From Bradyrhizobium tropiciagri (GTDB lineage Bacteria > Pseudomonadota > Alphaproteobacteria > Rhizobiales > Xanthobacteraceae), in contig NZ_JAFCKH010000001.1 in assembly GCF_018130505.1 (NCBI RefSeq), positions 884,181 to 948,180 on the forward strand: DNA of 64,000 nucleotides. The letters are read 5' to 3'. Positions 16,760-25,357 of this stretch are shown here, one piece after another. The notes beneath the pieces are model-generated. The model saw nothing but the letters and a program-made list of their open reading frames with translations, made no database searches and was not told the DNA's origin. The translations under genes were made by a program, and so were the position numbers. Positions within the stretch are counted from its first letter, which is position 1; each line of letters starts with the position of its first letter.

Positions 16760-18052
16760 CTAACGAGCTATCAACTTGCTCCGCATCAGCAGCGGACCGG
16801 CAATGCCGGGCAGCGACATCAGGAGCAGAATGACGATCAAGGCGACGTAACCGGCGTCATCGATCGCGGCAGCGCTGTGTACGGCGTCGGTTCCAGAGAG
16901 TTGGCTGGCGGCAAGCATCGCGAAGCCAATGACCGGTTGCGCGGCGCCGGCGAAGATGCCGGCAGCCGTGGTGTTCACGGACGCACCGACGCCGATCAGG
17001 TCGGCGGTGTAGAGTTTCTTGACGCATTTCAGCACCAGCGGGACGGTGCCGCCGGCGACGAGGCCCAATGCGGTGAAGATGACGGTGACGTAGACCAAGC
17101 CGAACGCATGCGCGATTGCCGGCACCAGCATCGCGATCAGAAGCATGCGCAACACGCAAATGCCGATCAGCGCACGGTCGAGCGCCCCCGCGGCACGGTC
17201 GGCGGCGTGACCCAGGAAGATCGAACCAAGGGCGTTGCCGATCATGAAGGCGAGCAGCGGCGTGCCGGCGGCCGTCGGCGAGATATTGAAGAAATGCGCG
17301 ACCATCGGAATACCCCACACGCCCGACAGCGTGGTCACGACGGCGAAGTGCGACGCAAAGGTCATTGCGCAGCCCCAGTTGGCGAGATGACCGAGCGCCT
17401 GCCGTGCCGCGACGACGACGCCCTTCAGGGTCTTGTTGCTGTGTGAGACCGGATCAGGCTTGAGCGCGACCTTCGCGAAAGCGAGGTTCGCAAGACCGAT
17501 GCAGGCGATAAAGAGGAAGCAGGATCGCCAGCCAAAGCCCGAAACCGCGGCGGCGAGCGGCGTCGTCGCGATCACGCCGCCGACATAGCCGGAGACCTGC
17601 GAGATTCCCGACATCATGCCGAACCGTTCGTCGGCAAAGCTCTGCGCGACCAGCTTCAGGAGCGCGGTGAAGACCAGCGCATCGCCGCAGGCGACGATCA
17701 GGCGCGCGGCAAAGACGTCCACGAGGTTCGGCGCCAGCGCGAACGCGGCGCTGCCGAGCGAGGAGGCGACCATGCTGGTCAGCACGACGTGCTTGACGCC
17801 GTAGCGGTCGACCAACAGACCCGCCGGGATCTGCATCAGCGTGTAGCCCCAGAAATAGCTGGAGGCGAGCATCGCAACACCGGCCGCGTCGGTGTTGAAG
17901 TCGTGCATGAAACTTCCGGTGATCGACTGCGGCGACACGCGCTGCAGGAACGCGATGGCATAGGCGATCGCGACCGCAGCCCAGGCCAGATAGGCACGAT
18001 CCGTCAGCCGCGACGTCGGGGCGTAGACGGCCTGTTGGTCGAGCATCGCCAT
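16760..18052 (-). CDS. MFS transporter
   Basis: A 430-residue protein with twelve predicted membrane helices. The loop after helix 2 reads GLLVDRYGVKHVVL, the usual MFS motif A region. Members of this general shape carry sugars, organic anions or drugs, and the direction of transport cannot be told. The ATG overlaps by one base the stop of the GNAT-like gene (TGATG), so the two are translated as a pair. Within this operon it is the obvious route for exporting or importing the small molecule handled by the other three proteins. Confidence 0.9.
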   Translation of the reverse strand: MAMLDQQAVYAPTSRLTDRAYLAWAAVAIAYAIAFLQRVSPQSITGSFMHDFNTDAAGVAMLASSYFWGYTLMQIPAGLLVDRYGVKHVVLTSMVASSLGSAAFALAPNLVDVFAARLIVACGDALVFTALLKLVAQSFADERFGMMSGISQVSGYVGGVIATTPLAAAVSGFGWRSCFLFIACIGLANLAFAKVALKPDPVSHSNKTLKGVVVAARQALGHLANWGCAMTFASHFAVVTTLSGVWGIPMVAHFFNISPTAAGTPLLAFMIGNALGSIFLGHAADRAAGALDRALIGICVLRMLLIAMLVPAIAHAFGLVYVTVIFTALGLVAGGTVPLVLKCVKKLYTADLIGVGASVNTTAAGIFAGAAQPVIGFAMLAASQLSGTDAVHSAAAIDDAGYVALIVILLLMSLPGIAGPLLMRSKLIAR

Positions 18053-18765
18053 CAGAGCCTCGCGTAACCGACGGAGAACAGGGCGTCCGCTGTATCGGGG
18101 ATCTTGCGCAGCATCGCGGCGTCGACCAGCGACGCCACGCCATGATAGGCCTGCCGATGGTGTTTGATGTGACCGTAGGCACCGCGCATGATCATATCGG
18201 GCACCTCAAGCGCCTTGCCCGGATACAGCGACGTGCACATCTCGACGCACGCGGCCTGCAACGCGGGATCCTGCGTGTCGTCGAGCAGCGAAGGCGTTAC
18301 CTTCTCGCAGATCTTGGCGTTGGCGGCCCACACGATCGGATTGCGGGTTCGCCAGCCGTAGAGCACCTCGCCTTCGGCCCGCTCGGCGGCGCCTGAGGAT
18401 TTCAGGACCTCGGATGTGAAGAAACCGTAAAGGCCGCGGCCCTGGTGCGCCGGCAGCACTTCGGTGCCGCTGCGGTAGATTCCGAGCCCGGCCGACATCT
18501 GCAGGACGCGGTACACCGAAAAGGCGACCAGGCCGGCGTCGTCATAGACCAGGATAAGGCTGTACTTGCGGTCGAACGGCGAGGACGCCTGCGTCCAGTG
18601 CGGCTCGCTGGCCTGCCAATTGACGGCAATGATACCGTTCATCGCGTCCATCAGCGGCTGACGGTCGCATGGTTCAATTCGGGACGCGTCGGGAAAGCTA
18701 TAAATCGCGTAATCCGTCCAGGGCGATTTGATCGCTCCGTATCGGCTGCCCAGATTTCGCGACAT
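18052..18765 (-). CDS. GNAT-like acyltransferase, first gene of the YqcI/YcgG operon
   Basis: A 237-residue protein. The segment GTEVLPAHQGRGLYGFFTSE matches the acetyl-CoA-binding motif A of GNAT enzymes (Q/R-x-x-G-x-G/A), preceded by a beta-strand core SLILVYDDAGLVAFSVYRV. The rest, especially the C-terminal 90 residues, is not recognisable, so this is a divergent or lineage-specific member. I chose the ATG at 18765 because CTGGAG lies eight bases upstream; an in-frame ATG at 18786 is the alternative. It opens the operon and is divergent from a GlxA-type regulator, with only 63 bases between the two start codons. Confidence 0.7.
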   Translation of the reverse strand: MSRNLGSRYGAIKSPWTDYAIYSFPDASRIEPCDRQPLMDAMNGIIAVNWQASEPHWTQASSPFDRKYSLILVYDDAGLVAFSVYRVLQMSAGLGIYRSGTEVLPAHQGRGLYGFFTSEVLKSSGAAERAEGEVLYGWRTRNPIVWAANAKICEKVTPSLLDDTQDPALQAACVEMCTSLYPGKALEVPDMIMRGAYGHIKHHRQAYHGVASLVDAAMLRKIPDTADALFSVGYARL

Positions 18766-18828
18766 GGCAGAACTCCAGTATTCCATCGCGAGCTATACAG
18801 GGGAGCCTCGAATGGCTTAAAGGACAAT

Positions 18829-19848
18829 ATGCCCTCGAAAACTGCCAAACCGTCCCGATTTGAGCCGGCGAACAAGACAGCCACGCGGCGGATCGCGATG
18901 GTCGCCTTTCCGGGCGTGACCTTGCTCGACATCTCGGGGCCCGCGCAGGTGTTCGCCGAACTGGAGGCGATCGAGCTGCCTGGACCGGGCTATGCGCTGT
19001 CGTATCTCTCGGCTTCCGGTGGGTTGGTGCCGACCGACGTCGGCATGCAGGTCGACACCGCTTCGATCGACAGTGTGCGGCCCGACGAGGTCGACACGCT
19101 GGTGGTCCCCGGAGGGCCGGGCATCTGGAAGATCCGCGACGACGCCAATCTGATGAATTGGATCGGGGCGGCGCTGCCGAATGCCCGCCGGATTGCATCC
19201 GTATGCCTCGGCGCATTCGCGCTGGCCTGGACCGGGATACTGGACGGCAAACGTGCTGCGACGCACTGGCGCTATTGCCCGCGCCTGCAGGACAGCTTCC
19301 CCAGCATCCGCGTCGAGCCCAATGCGATCTTCGTCAAGGATGGACGGGTCTGGTCATCGGCCGGCGTCAGCGCCGGCATCGATCTGGCGCTTGCCATGAT
19401 CGAGGAGGATTTCGGCCATACCACCGCGCTCGACGTCGCGCGCCGGCTCGTCGTGTTCCTTAAGCGCCCGGGCGGTCAGAGCCAGTTTTCGACCGTTCTT
19501 GCGGCGCAGGCATCTGACGTCGAGGGACGCTTCAGCGCGCTGCATGCCTGGATCATCGAGAACATCACGAGCGATCTGAAGGTCGAGACGCTGGCCGAGA
19601 AGGCCGGGATGACGCCGCGCACATTCGCCCGGACCTATGTCAGCCGCACCGGCATGACGCCCGCGAGCGGCGTCGAGGCCTTGCGCGTGGAGACGGCGCG
19701 CCTGCTGCTCGAGAGCCAGCAGATCGGCGGTGTGGTCGAGGTGGCCAAGCGCGCAGGGTTCGGCGATGACGAACGGATGCGCCGGGCTTTCCTGCGCCAC
19801 CTCGGCGTGTCGCCGACCGAGTACCGAAACCGCTTTTCGGGCGGATAG
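18829..19848 (+). CDS. GlxA family transcriptional regulator (DJ-1/PfpI plus AraC)
   Basis: A 339-residue regulator. Residues about 20-200 form a DJ-1/PfpI-like sensing domain, with VVPGGPGIW and ASVCLGAFALAWTGILDGK around the nucleophile-elbow Cys. The C-terminal 100 residues are an AraC helix-turn-helix pair (LAEKAGMTPRTFARTYVSRT and EVAKRAGFGDDERMRRAFLR). Such proteins sense a small metabolite and activate nearby genes. The ATG follows AAAGGACAAT. Its start is 63 bases from the start of the divergent GNAT-MFS-YqcI/YcgG-cupin operon, which makes that operon the likely target. Confidence 0.92.
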   Translation: MPSKTAKPSRFEPANKTATRRIAMVAFPGVTLLDISGPAQVFAELEAIELPGPGYALSYLSASGGLVPTDVGMQVDTASIDSVRPDEVDTLVVPGGPGIWKIRDDANLMNWIGAALPNARRIASVCLGAFALAWTGILDGKRAATHWRYCPRLQDSFPSIRVEPNAIFVKDGRVWSSAGVSAGIDLALAMIEEDFGHTTALDVARRLVVFLKRPGGQSQFSTVLAAQASDVEGRFSALHAWIIENITSDLKVETLAEKAGMTPRTFARTYVSRTGMTPASGVEALRVETARLLLESQQIGGVVEVAKRAGFGDDERMRRAFLRHLGVSPTEYRNRFSGG

Positions 19849-20004
19849 CTGAGGGGCGATTCAGGTACGGACATCCTCTTGTCGAGGTCGATCCATCTCG
19901 CACGCGAATAGCAGGCCTTCGCTGGACGGATTCATGGTTCAAGGCGGTAGCTTTTCCGGTTTGTCTGCGGCTAATGTGCCGGCCAAATCGGGAGAAGAAA
20001 CACC

Positions 20005-21138
20005 ATGAATGACGGGACCCCCATGCGACCTGCGCGCAATGTCGAGCTCGGCGCCAGCGGCGAGGAATACCAGAACCTGCACGAATTCGTGCGGAAGGCC
20101 CGCGCCAGACTGAACCAGAATGCCTGGGACTACATCGTCGGCGCCTCGGAAAGCGAGACCACGATGCGCCGTAACAGGATGGCGCTCGACGAGATCGCGT
20201 TCCGGCCGCGTGTCCTGCGCAACGTCATCAACGTCGATCCCTCAACCGAGTTGTTCGGACGCAAACTCCGGCTTCCCGTGATGATCGCCCCGGTCGGCGC
20301 GCTCGAAATCTTCGATCCCGATGCCGGCGCGGCCGTCGCGCGCGGAGTGGGCACCTTCGGTGCAGCTCATATGCTGAGCTCGGTGTCGGAGCCGGGGCTA
20401 GAGAAAACCGCCAAGGCGGCGCCGGATGCGCTGCGCATCTATCAGCTCTATGTGCGCGGTGACGACGCGTTCGTCGAGGACGTCGTCAGCCGCACCATCG
20501 ACAACGGCTACGCCGCGTTCTGTCTCACCGTGGATACCGCCCATTACAGCAGGCGCGAGCGCGACATCGCCAAGCGCTACGTCCGCGAAAGCCGCATCCG
20601 TGCCACCGGCGGCGATTTCCAGAAGGGCCTGGAATGGCGGACGGTGAAATTGATCAAGGACAAGTTCAAGATTCCGCTCATCCTCAAGGGGATCGCGACC
20701 GCGGAAGACGCCAGGATCGCGATCGATCACGGCGTCGACTGGATTTATGTGTCGAATCATGGCGGACGGCAGCTCGACCACGGCCGCGGTTCGATGCACG
20801 TGCTGCCCGAGATCGTTGATGCGGTCGCCGGCCGCGCCAAGATCATGGTCGATGGCGCGGTCTGCCGCGGCACCGACATCGTGAAGGCGATCGTCTCGGG
20901 CGCCGATCTCGTCGGTATCGGACGCCTGCAATGCTGGGCGCTCGCCGCCGCGGGCGAGGCCGGAATCGTGCGCATGCTCGAATTGCTCGAGGACGAGGTG
21001 GTCCGCTGCCTCGGGCTGCTCGGCGCCACCAGCTTTGCGGAATTGGACAAGTCCTATCTGCATCCGGCCATGCCGACCAATCTGCCGAGCGTATTCAGCG
21101 CATACCCGCTACTGGATATCGAGCCCTATCGCTACTGA
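20005..21138 (+). CDS. FMN-dependent alpha-hydroxy-acid dehydrogenase
   Basis: A 377-residue TIM-barrel flavoprotein of the lactate dehydrogenase/glycolate oxidase family. The FMN-binding and active-site parts are present: MIAPVGALEIF, IYQLYVRGD, CLTVDTAHYSRRERD, the flavin Lys in PLILKGIATAEDA and the catalytic His-Arg in VSNHGGRQLDHG. It would oxidise a 2-hydroxy acid to the 2-oxo acid with oxygen, quinone or a cytochrome as acceptor. No membrane segment is seen. The ATG follows GGGAGAAGAAACACC. It is monocistronic with a terminator hairpin behind it. The substrate is not clear from context. Confidence 0.92.
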   Translation: MNDGTPMRPARNVELGASGEEYQNLHEFVRKARARLNQNAWDYIVGASESETTMRRNRMALDEIAFRPRVLRNVINVDPSTELFGRKLRLPVMIAPVGALEIFDPDAGAAVARGVGTFGAAHMLSSVSEPGLEKTAKAAPDALRIYQLYVRGDDAFVEDVVSRTIDNGYAAFCLTVDTAHYSRRERDIAKRYVRESRIRATGGDFQKGLEWRTVKLIKDKFKIPLILKGIATAEDARIAIDHGVDWIYVSNHGGRQLDHGRGSMHVLPEIVDAVAGRAKIMVDGAVCRGTDIVKAIVSGADLVGIGRLQCWALAAAGEAGIVRMLELLEDEVVRCLGLLGATSFAELDKSYLHPAMPTNLPSVFSAYPLLDIEPYRY

Positions 21139-21155
21139 GCCGCTGCAGGGCGAGG

Positions 21156-21187
21156 CGCGATCGAGGCCCGTGCGGGCTTTGATCGCG
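21156..21187 (+). terminator. Hairpin terminator after the hydroxy-acid dehydrogenase
   Basis: A stem of about 14 base pairs, including two G-U pairs, is formed by 21156-21170 and 21173-21187, starting 18 bases past the stop codon. The T-run is only three bases and lies inside the stem, so the strength is uncertain. Confidence 0.45.
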
Positions 21188-21271
21188 GCCTGGCTGGGGT
21201 CATGCCGTGCGTCCATAATGACGCCGCGGCGATGACAAAGTCTCAGCGAAATGGCGTACTAGTCGAAGCGA

Positions 21272-21475
21272 ATGGCAGATCATCCATTCGCGGAATTTCC
21301 TCTGGAGCGAGCGATCGGTTTGCGCTGGGCGCTGCGGGATATCCAGGCCGGCCGGCTCAAGCTATCGCCGGTCAGCGATGAGGATCTCCACATCCTCGCC
21401 GAACTCGATCTGATCGAGCTGCACGATGACGGGCCGGCGTTGACGCCGTTGGGAACGGCTGTGCTGAACGGCTAA
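21272..21475 (+). CDS. Small hypothetical protein
   Basis: A 67-residue acidic protein beginning MADHPFAEFPLERAIGLRWA. It contains SDEDLHILAELDLIELHDDG followed by LTPLGTAVLNG, which reads like the end of a small winged-helix domain, but no DNA-recognition helix is obvious. The even hydrophobic spacing supports a real protein. It lies alone between a dehydrogenase terminator and a convergent zinc-ribbon gene. Function unknown. Confidence 0.6.
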   Translation: MADHPFAEFPLERAIGLRWALRDIQAGRLKLSPVSDEDLHILAELDLIELHDDGPALTPLGTAVLNG

Positions 21476-21496
21476 GCCGGATTGCGCCGGATCGGT

Positions 21497-21682
21497 CTAG
21501 CGTGCCTTCAAAAAGCTTTCGCCGGAATTGCAGGGCGTGCACTGATAGGTCAGCACGTCGTAAACTTGGTCGCGCGGCTCGATCAGGGCGAGCCGCATCT
21601 GCGCGCCGCATTTCATGCACGGCATCTCTATGCTGGTCTTGAATCGCGTACAGGTCGGCGTCGGCCGAAAGGTGCGCAGCAT
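21497..21682 (-). CDS. Small zinc-ribbon protein
   Basis: A 61-residue protein with two CxxC pairs, CMKCGAQMRL and YQCTPCNSG, about 26 residues apart, the pattern of a zinc ribbon. The ATG at 21682 follows GGGGACATTCG; an upstream in-frame ATG at 21703 is less well placed. Convergent with the 67-residue gene. Such proteins may bind nucleic acid or another protein, but no specific role can be given. Confidence 0.65.
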   Translation of the reverse strand: MLRTFRPTPTCTRFKTSIEMPCMKCGAQMRLALIEPRDQVYDVLTYQCTPCNSGESFLKAR

Positions 21683-21877
21683 CGAATGTCCCCATGTCCC
21701 CAAAGAGACGCAAACGCCACCGAACGAAAGCCCGAATCACTTATGCCACAGTGCTGACACGATTGGAATCCGGGCGCTCGCGGAGTCTGGGAGTTCCGTC
21801 TACGCAACTTGGTCTGATCCTGCATTGATCGGTGCCGCCGCCGGCCGCGATGCGCGCGGCGGCGGCCAGATCAATGT

Positions 21878-24040
21878 TCAGACGATGTGCCAGCTGTCCT
21901 GCGGGGCGGCGCCTGCGCTGACAATGATGTGCGCATTGTCGATGTTGCCGTCGTTCCAGACCGACATTGCACCATTGTCGTTGCGCCAGAGGATATCGGC
22001 GGTGCCGTTGCCGTCATAGTCGCCGCTATCGGCGAAGCTCCATCCGTTGGAGATCGTGCCGGCCGGGGCGATGATATGGGCGCCGCCGATCTGACCGTTG
22101 TCCCAGATCGAGGCCTTGCCGTCCTGGTTGACCCACAGGATGTCGCTCTGGCCGTTGCCGTCGAAGTCGCCGGTATCGGCGAATTTCCATCCGCTCGAAA
22201 GCGTGCCGGCCGGGGCGATGATATGGGCGTTGCCGAGCTGGCCGTTGTCCCAGATCGAGGCCTTGCCGTTATCGTTGACCCACAGGATATCGCTGTAGCC
22301 GTTGCCGTCGAAGTCGCCGTTGCCGGCGAAGTGCCACCCGTTCGAGATGGTGCCGGCGGACGCGACGATATGGGCGTTGCCGATGGATCCATTATCCCAG
22401 ATCGAGACCTTGCCGTCGTCGTTGACCCACAGAATGTCGCTGCGGCCGTTGTAGTCGAAGTCGCCGGTGCCGGCGAAATGCCATCCGTTCGAAATGGTGC
22501 CGGCCGGTGCGATGATGTGCGCGCCGCCGATCTGGCCGCTTTCCCAGATCGAAGCCTTGCCGTCGTCGTTGACCCACAGAATGTCGCTGACGCCGCCGCC
22601 GCCGAAGTCGGCGGTGCCGGCGAAATGCCATCCGTTCGAAATCGTGCCGGCTGGAGCGATGATGTGTGCTTGCGCCATATCGCCGCTGTCCCAGATCGAC
22701 ACTTTGCCGTCGTCGTTGACCCAGACCACGTCACTTCTGTAATCGCCGTTCAGGTCGCTCGATGTTTGTGACCAAACGAAATCGCCGGCAGTGAGAGTCG
22801 ACTTCTGGACATCCTGCAAGGTGAGCGTGTTGCCTTTCCCGAGATCGATGACGACATCCGTACCGTCCTGCGTGGCGTGCGCCAGCACGTCGGCAAAGGT
22901 GCGAAACATGTTCTGACCAAAGTCGAGTGCGCCCGGCTTGAACGAATCGAGATCGATGCGATCGCGTGTGCCGAGACCAGTTGCAAAGTCGGTGATGACG
23001 TGATTGCCGCCATGGATGATGAAGGTATCGCTATCAGCTCCACCGGTCAGGATGTCATGGCCGCCTGATGCAACGAGCTTGTCATTGCCCGATCCCCCGA
23101 TCAGCGTATCGCTGCCGCCGCTGCTCATCAGCATGTCGGCGCCGTCATACCCGTAGACGGTCACACCGGACCCGCCATTGATGGAGATGCGGTTGTCGGC
23201 GGAGTTGCCCTTCGCGAAGCCGGCGGCAGGGATATCTACGAAGAGATTTTCGAAGTTGTCAGGAAGTGTATAGTTCGCGAAGGAGGTAGAGATGCTGTCG
23301 ATGCCTTCATTCGCCTGCTCGATCAGGGTATCGGTGGCTGCGCGCAGGATGTAGTGGTCATTGCCGGTGCCGCCGATCAGCGTATCGATGCCGCCATGGC
23401 CGTCGAGGGTGTCGTCGCCGCCCATTCCGTACAGGATGTCGTTGCCGGTGTTGCCGCTGATGGAATTACCGAGCTCATTGCCGAATCCATTATGCGATCC
23501 GGTGTCGGAGAACCAGAGACCCTCGACATTCGCGGCCAGCGTGTAGTTCGCCAGGGTCGTCTGGACCGTGTCATAACCCTGGTTCGCGAGCTCTGTGATT
23601 GTCTCGTTGGCGGATTCGACAACATAGACGTCGTCACCTTTGCCGCCCGCCATCTGGTCGGGACCGCCATAGCCGTTGAGCCAGTCGGCTCCCGAGTAGC
23701 CCGTCATCGTGTCGGCGTTGGCCAGAGCGAGGCCGAGCTTGCCGTCCGCCGTCGCGCCGACGAATTGAAGCGCGTCGATCGCGGTGCCGTTGATCTTCTC
23801 GTACAAGATACTGCCGTCGCCGCTGATGCGATCGAGCGAGGTGACGACGCCGCCGAAAAGATCGCCACCGATCACGACGAATGAACCGTGTGCCACGGTC
23901 CGGGTGCCGTCGCCGTTGAAGATGTTGATGGTATTGAGGGTCGCGGTGTAGGCCGAACCCATCGTTTCGACCCACTTCTTGGGTGTGCCGTAGATGTCGG
24001 CTGCCGGGGGTGTCGCCTCGTAATGGGTATAGGTCGCCAT
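21878..24040 (-). CDS. RTX calcium-binding protein with six FG-GAP/VCBS-like repeats
   Basis: A 720-residue acidic protein. Roughly residues 100-390 hold RTX calcium-binding nonapeptides (for example GGTGNDHYIL, GGSGNDKLVASGGHDILTGG) alternating with segments such as TLIEQANEGIDSISTSFANY. Residues 429-720 are six units of about 49 residues, each built on SDILWVNDDGKASIWDNG, like FG-GAP/VCBS blades of a beta-propeller. There is no N-terminal signal peptide, as expected for type I secretion, whose transporter is not in this window. The ATG at 24040 follows GGAGCGCGCT. Adhesion or surface binding is a fair guess. It is divergent from two AraC genes. Confidence 0.88.
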   Translation of the reverse strand: MATYTHYEATPPAADIYGTPKKWVETMGSAYTATLNTINIFNGDGTRTVAHGSFVVIGGDLFGGVVTSLDRISGDGSILYEKINGTAIDALQFVGATADGKLGLALANADTMTGYSGADWLNGYGGPDQMAGGKGDDVYVVESANETITELANQGYDTVQTTLANYTLAANVEGLWFSDTGSHNGFGNELGNSISGNTGNDILYGMGGDDTLDGHGGIDTLIGGTGNDHYILRAATDTLIEQANEGIDSISTSFANYTLPDNFENLFVDIPAAGFAKGNSADNRISINGGSGVTVYGYDGADMLMSSGGSDTLIGGSGNDKLVASGGHDILTGGADSDTFIIHGGNHVITDFATGLGTRDRIDLDSFKPGALDFGQNMFRTFADVLAHATQDGTDVVIDLGKGNTLTLQDVQKSTLTAGDFVWSQTSSDLNGDYRSDVVWVNDDGKVSIWDSGDMAQAHIIAPAGTISNGWHFAGTADFGGGGVSDILWVNDDGKASIWESGQIGGAHIIAPAGTISNGWHFAGTGDFDYNGRSDILWVNDDGKVSIWDNGSIGNAHIVASAGTISNGWHFAGNGDFDGNGYSDILWVNDNGKASIWDNGQLGNAHIIAPAGTLSSGWKFADTGDFDGNGQSDILWVNQDGKASIWDNGQIGGAHIIAPAGTISNGWSFADSGDYDGNGTADILWRNDNGAMSVWNDGNIDNAHIIVSAGAAPQDSWHIV
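21881..22756 (-). repeat. Six tandem 147-base repeats inside the RTX gene
   Basis: Five units of exactly 147 bases (22022-22756) and a final, diverged unit of 141 bases (21881-22021) encode the 49-residue repeat. Units 2 to 5 are closest at the DNA level. The exact unit length and high similarity suggest recent expansion by unequal crossing over. Confidence 0.85.
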
Positions 24041-24249
24041 AGCGCGCTCCATCGATGCTGTGCATGCGGCTTGGGGGTCATCCCCGGGATGTTCCGATGC
24101 GCCTTCGAGGGGTCTGTCTCGCCGGCGGGATGCCGGCCTTGGATTTGCGCGACCGATCTCCTGTCGGGAAACGACAATCGAGGCCGGTTCGCCTTGAACC
24201 AAAGCTAGCCAGACCGGACTAACCGTTCAGGCAGGTGAGGGGCTCAGAC

Positions 24250-25266
24250 GTGGCTAATGGCGCAATGCCGGGATACTCGGCCGGGACGCGGCCGGACCCG
24301 TTCGTTGTTCGGTTCTCGACGGCACAGTTTCCGTTGAAGGACCGGTTCGATGCCTGGTGCGACATTTACGAAAGGACGCTGTGCAAGCAGGTGATCGAGC
24401 CGATCGACCCGGACGACATGCTTGCAGACGTCACCTTCCGCAAGCTGCCCGGCCTCACCATCATGCAGGCCGACCGGTTCGAAGCTTCCTATGAGCGCAG
24501 GCCGTCGCAGATAGAGGGCGACAATCTCTTGTTCACGGTGGGATTGGCCGGTGGGTTCTCGGCCGTTCAACTGGGTCGCGAGTGCGAGATACGGCCGGGC
24601 GAGGCGTTCATCGGCACCGCTGCGGAGCCTGTCTTCAAGCGCCTCTCCAGGGGATGCGGGTCGCTGACCTTGTCGGTGCCGTTGTCCATGATCGCCACCA
24701 TGGTGCCCAGGCTCGACCGGAAGTTCGGCCTGTCGATCCGGGCCGAGACTCCGCAACTACGGCTCCTGACCCGCTATCTGAACCTGCTGGAAACCGCCGA
24801 CGAACTCGCCGAGCCCGAGCTGCAGCCGAGCGTCGTGAGACACGTCTACGATCTGCTTGCGCTCACTCTTGGCGCGTCGCCGGATGGGGCCGTGGCGGCC
24901 GGGCTCGGCGGTGGACGGGCCGCACGACTGCGCGAGATCAAGGCCGATATCGAGCGGGCGATCGGTACGGAGGACGTATCGGTGGGGGCGCTCTCTGCGC
25001 GTCACCGCCTGCAGGTCCGCTACATCCAGCGCCTGTTCGAGGCCGAGGGCACCACCCTGACCGAATACGTCACCGGCCGGCGGCTGGCGAAAGCCCATGC
25101 CATGCTTGCCGACGGGCGAAATGATGGGCTGCCGATCAGCAGCGTGGCCTTCGAGGTCGGCTTCACCGACCACCCCTATTTCAACCGTTGCTTCCGCCGC
25201 CGCTACGGCGCGTCTCCCTCGGAGGTCCGCGCCAGCGAAAAGGCGAGACGGCGTTTGGCGTCCTGA
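24250..25266 (+). CDS. AraC family regulator, copy 1
   Basis: A 338-residue regulator. The N-terminal 200 residues resemble the AraC-binding-like domain found before many AraC helices (DRFDAWCDIYERTLCKQ, FTVGLAGGF), and the C-terminal 100 residues form the two helix-turn-helices (VGALSARHRLQVRYIQRLFE and ISSVAFEVGFTDHPYFNRCF). I chose the GTG at 24250 because GAGGGG sits seven bases upstream and the resulting N-terminus lines up with the neighbouring paralogue; GTG 24235 and ATG 24265 are alternatives. It is divergent from the RTX gene across 209 bases and may control it. Confidence 0.88.
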   Translation: MANGAMPGYSAGTRPDPFVVRFSTAQFPLKDRFDAWCDIYERTLCKQVIEPIDPDDMLADVTFRKLPGLTIMQADRFEASYERRPSQIEGDNLLFTVGLAGGFSAVQLGRECEIRPGEAFIGTAAEPVFKRLSRGCGSLTLSVPLSMIATMVPRLDRKFGLSIRAETPQLRLLTRYLNLLETADELAEPELQPSVVRHVYDLLALTLGASPDGAVAAGLGGGRAARLREIKADIERAIGTEDVSVGALSARHRLQVRYIQRLFEAEGTTLTEYVTGRRLAKAHAMLADGRNDGLPISSVAFEVGFTDHPYFNRCFRRRYGASPSEVRASEKARRRLAS

Positions 25267-25357
25267 CTGGTCTCGCTTCGGGCTGATTTCCCGCGGGAGT
25301 TGAACCCAATGATCCGGCCTGCGACCAATATTCGCAGGCGGCTGAGGGGATGGGACG

